This document shows, piece by piece, positions 62,625 to 64,000 of a DNA stretch of 64,000 bases. The translations under genes and the position numbers were made by a program. Under the pieces are notes generated by a model, which was not told the DNA's origin, did no database searches, and saw only the letters and a program-made list of their open reading frames with translations. How positions within the stretch are numbered: the stretch's first letter is position 1; every line of letters starts with the position of its first letter. The DNA comes from Dyella_B sp035690825 (lineage in GTDB: Bacteria > Pseudomonadota > Gammaproteobacteria > Xanthomonadales > Rhodanobacteraceae), in assembly GCF_051954575.1 (NCBI RefSeq), contig NZ_JBQCHP010000107.1, positions 46,051-110,050 on the forward strand, written 5' to 3'.

Positions 62625-63981
62625 CGTGCGCGCCCTCCTTCGGATGAGCGCTCTTGAGCGCAGCCACGACCTGGTCCATGCCCGAGGAGTGCGAGCCCTT
62701 CACCAGGCAGGTGACGCCGGCCTGCAGCCCGGCGCGCAACGCGTCGATCAACGCGGCTTTGTCGGCAAAATGTCTGCCGCCTGTGCCGAACGCCTCCACC
62801 GCAGCCGCATTCAGCGGCCCCACCGCGTACAGCTGATCGATACCCTGCTCGCGCGCATGGCGCCCGACGCTCGCATGCAGCGCGCGCGCATCCGCGCCCA
62901 GCTCGGCCATGTCGCCCAGCACCAGCCAGCGCTCGCCACCGGCCAGGGCCAGCGTATCGATCGCCGCGTGCATGGAACTCGGGTTGGCGTTGTAGCTGTC
63001 GTCGATCAACGTCCAGCCATCCGGCATCGCGATGCGCTTCAAGCGCCCTTCGACTGCGCTGGCCTGCTCCAGCCCCGCGACGATGGTGTCCAGCGGCACG
63101 TCCAGCGCCAGGGCGATGCTGCTGGCCGCCAGCGCATTGGCGATGTTGTGGCGGCCCGGCAACGGCAAGTGCACTTCGGCATCGCCATGCGGCGTGCTCA
63201 GCACGAAGCGCGAGCCATCCACGCGCTGCTCCAGGATTTCCGCGCCGACATCGGCCTTGTGATCGAGGCCAAAACGCAGCACATGGCGCCCGCCGGCCAG
63301 GCCGCTGAAGAAGCTGGCGAAGGCGTCGTCGGCATTGATCACCGCCACGCCGTCGGCCGGCAGCGCGCGATACAGCGCGCCCTTGGTTTCGGCCACCATT
63401 TCGATCGTACCCATGCGCTCAAGATGCGCCGGCGCGATGAGATTCACGAGGCCGATATCGGGCCGTGCGATGGCAGCCAGATAGTCGATGTCGCCGGGCT
63501 TGCCCGCGCCCATTTCGAGCACGGCGTATTCGGTGTCTTCCGGCATCCACAACAGGGTCAGAGGCAGGCCGATCTCGTTGTTGTAGCTGCCGGTGTTGAC
63601 GTGCGTGCGGCCATGGCGCGAAAGAATGGAGGCGGTAAGCATCTTCACCGTGGTTTTGCCGTTGGAACCGGTGATGCCGATCACCCGAACGTCGCGCTGG
63701 GCGCGCACCGCGCTGGCCAGGTCGCCGAGCGCAAGCTGGGTGTCGTTGACCAGCACCTGCGGCAGGTCCACGTCGACGCGGCGCGTGACCAGCGCCGCCG
63801 AGGCGCCGCGCAGGGCGGCCTCGCGCACGAAGTCGTGTCCGTCGACGCGCTCGCCCCTGATGGCGACGAACAGTTCGCCGGCCTGCAGCCGGCGGGTGTC
63901 GATCGCCACCCCGTCGACCTGCAGGTCGGCGCCGAGCAGGCGGCCGCCGGTCCACAGCGCGATCTCGGAGAGGCGCATCAT
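62614..63981 (-). CDS. murF: UDP-N-acetylmuramoyl-tripeptide--D-alanyl-D-alanine ligase
   Basis: A 455-residue Mur ligase. The ATP loop is GSNGKTT at residues 105-111; 'VLEMGAGKPGDIDYLAAIARPDIGLVNLIAPAHLERMG' and 'LIDDSYNANPSSMHAAI' are typical MurF segments. It adds D-Ala-D-Ala, the product of Ddl, to the stem peptide. ATG 63981 has GAAGGAG upstream and overlaps the likely murE stop by 4 bases. ATG 63978 is a possible alternative start. Confidence 0.96.
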   Translation of the reverse strand: MMRLSEIALWTGGRLLGADLQVDGVAIDTRRLQAGELFVAIRGERVDGHDFVREAALRGASAALVTRRVDVDLPQVLVNDTQLALGDLASAVRAQRDVRVIGITGSNGKTTVKMLTASILSRHGRTHVNTGSYNNEIGLPLTLLWMPEDTEYAVLEMGAGKPGDIDYLAAIARPDIGLVNLIAPAHLERMGTIEMVAETKGALYRALPADGVAVINADDAFASFFSGLAGGRHVLRFGLDHKADVGAEILEQRVDGSRFVLSTPHGDAEVHLPLPGRHNIANALAASSIALALDVPLDTIVAGLEQASAVEGRLKRIAMPDGWTLIDDSYNANPSSMHAAIDTLALAGGERWLVLGDMAELGADARALHASVGRHAREQGIDQLYAVGPLNAAAVEAFGTGGRHFADKAALIDALRAGLQAGVTCLVKGSHSSGMDQVVAALKSAHPKEGAHDAA

Positions 63982-64000
63982 GCGTGGGGCTCCTTCACCG
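63978..64000 (-). CDS. murE: Last codons of the upstream gene, probably murE
   Basis: In the frame that ends with TGA at 63980-63978, the window edge encodes ...VKEPHA. The ATGA overlap with murF repeats the pattern of the cluster. Identity as murE is inferred only from the conserved gene order murE-murF. Confidence 0.45.

Overview
This is a gene-dense, GC-rich window from a gammaproteobacterial chromosome. It most resembles the Xanthomonadales, family Rhodanobacteraceae (Dyella/Rhodanobacter-like). That placement rests on recognised protein families, the dcw gene order without murD, the secA / M23 peptidase / dciA / lpxC / ftsZ neighbourhood and the style of the dispersed palindromes; no database search was run. 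No tRNA, rRNA, CRISPR array, transposase or prophage gene was seen.

Region 1 (1-7646, + strand) looks like an oxidative carbohydrate locus. It holds the end of a Gfo/Idh/MocA oxidoreductase, a NupG-like permease, a Tat-exported TIM-barrel isomerase/epimerase, a GMC oxidoreductase with a Tat-bearing partner subunit, two more TIM-barrel proteins and a secreted DUF1080 (3-keto-glycoside hydrolase-like) protein. Together they fit 3-oxidation of a sugar or glycoside followed by non-classical cleavage and uptake. Region 2 (7643-10565) holds a LysE exporter and a TetR regulator divergent from a phytoene-desaturase-like flavoenzyme.

Region 3 (10687-25242) is the most unusual stretch. A NarL-type two-component system (- strand) diverges from a sulfotransferase followed by a 3520-residue autotransporter adhesin. 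The 393-bp gap between them carries two hairpins with identical loops and compensated stem changes. A strong terminator closes the adhesin gene.

Region 4 (25404-33828) holds ssb, an OprB-type porin and the glycerol regulon glpR-glpD-glpF-glpK, with GlpR-like sites upstream of glpD, then ispB. Region 5 (34149-47441) holds a dienelactone hydrolase-like protein, two ubiquinone hydroxylases, a membrane protein of unknown function, a cobalamin adenosyltransferase, a histone-deacetylase-family protein, msrB, and the run lptD-surA-pdxA-rsmA-apaG-apaH (outer membrane assembly, vitamin B6, rRNA methylation, Ap4A hydrolysis).

Region 6 (47520-64000) holds secA, an M23 peptidase, dciA and lpxC, then the dcw cluster on the - strand: (murE)-murF-mraY-ftsW-murG-murC-ddl-ftsQ-ftsA-ftsZ. 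Many of its genes are joined by 4-bp ATGA overlaps, and murD is missing from its usual place between mraY and ftsW. Several families of palindromic repeats are scattered through the window. One family sits in three different convergent gene gaps, where it probably serves as a two-way terminator.
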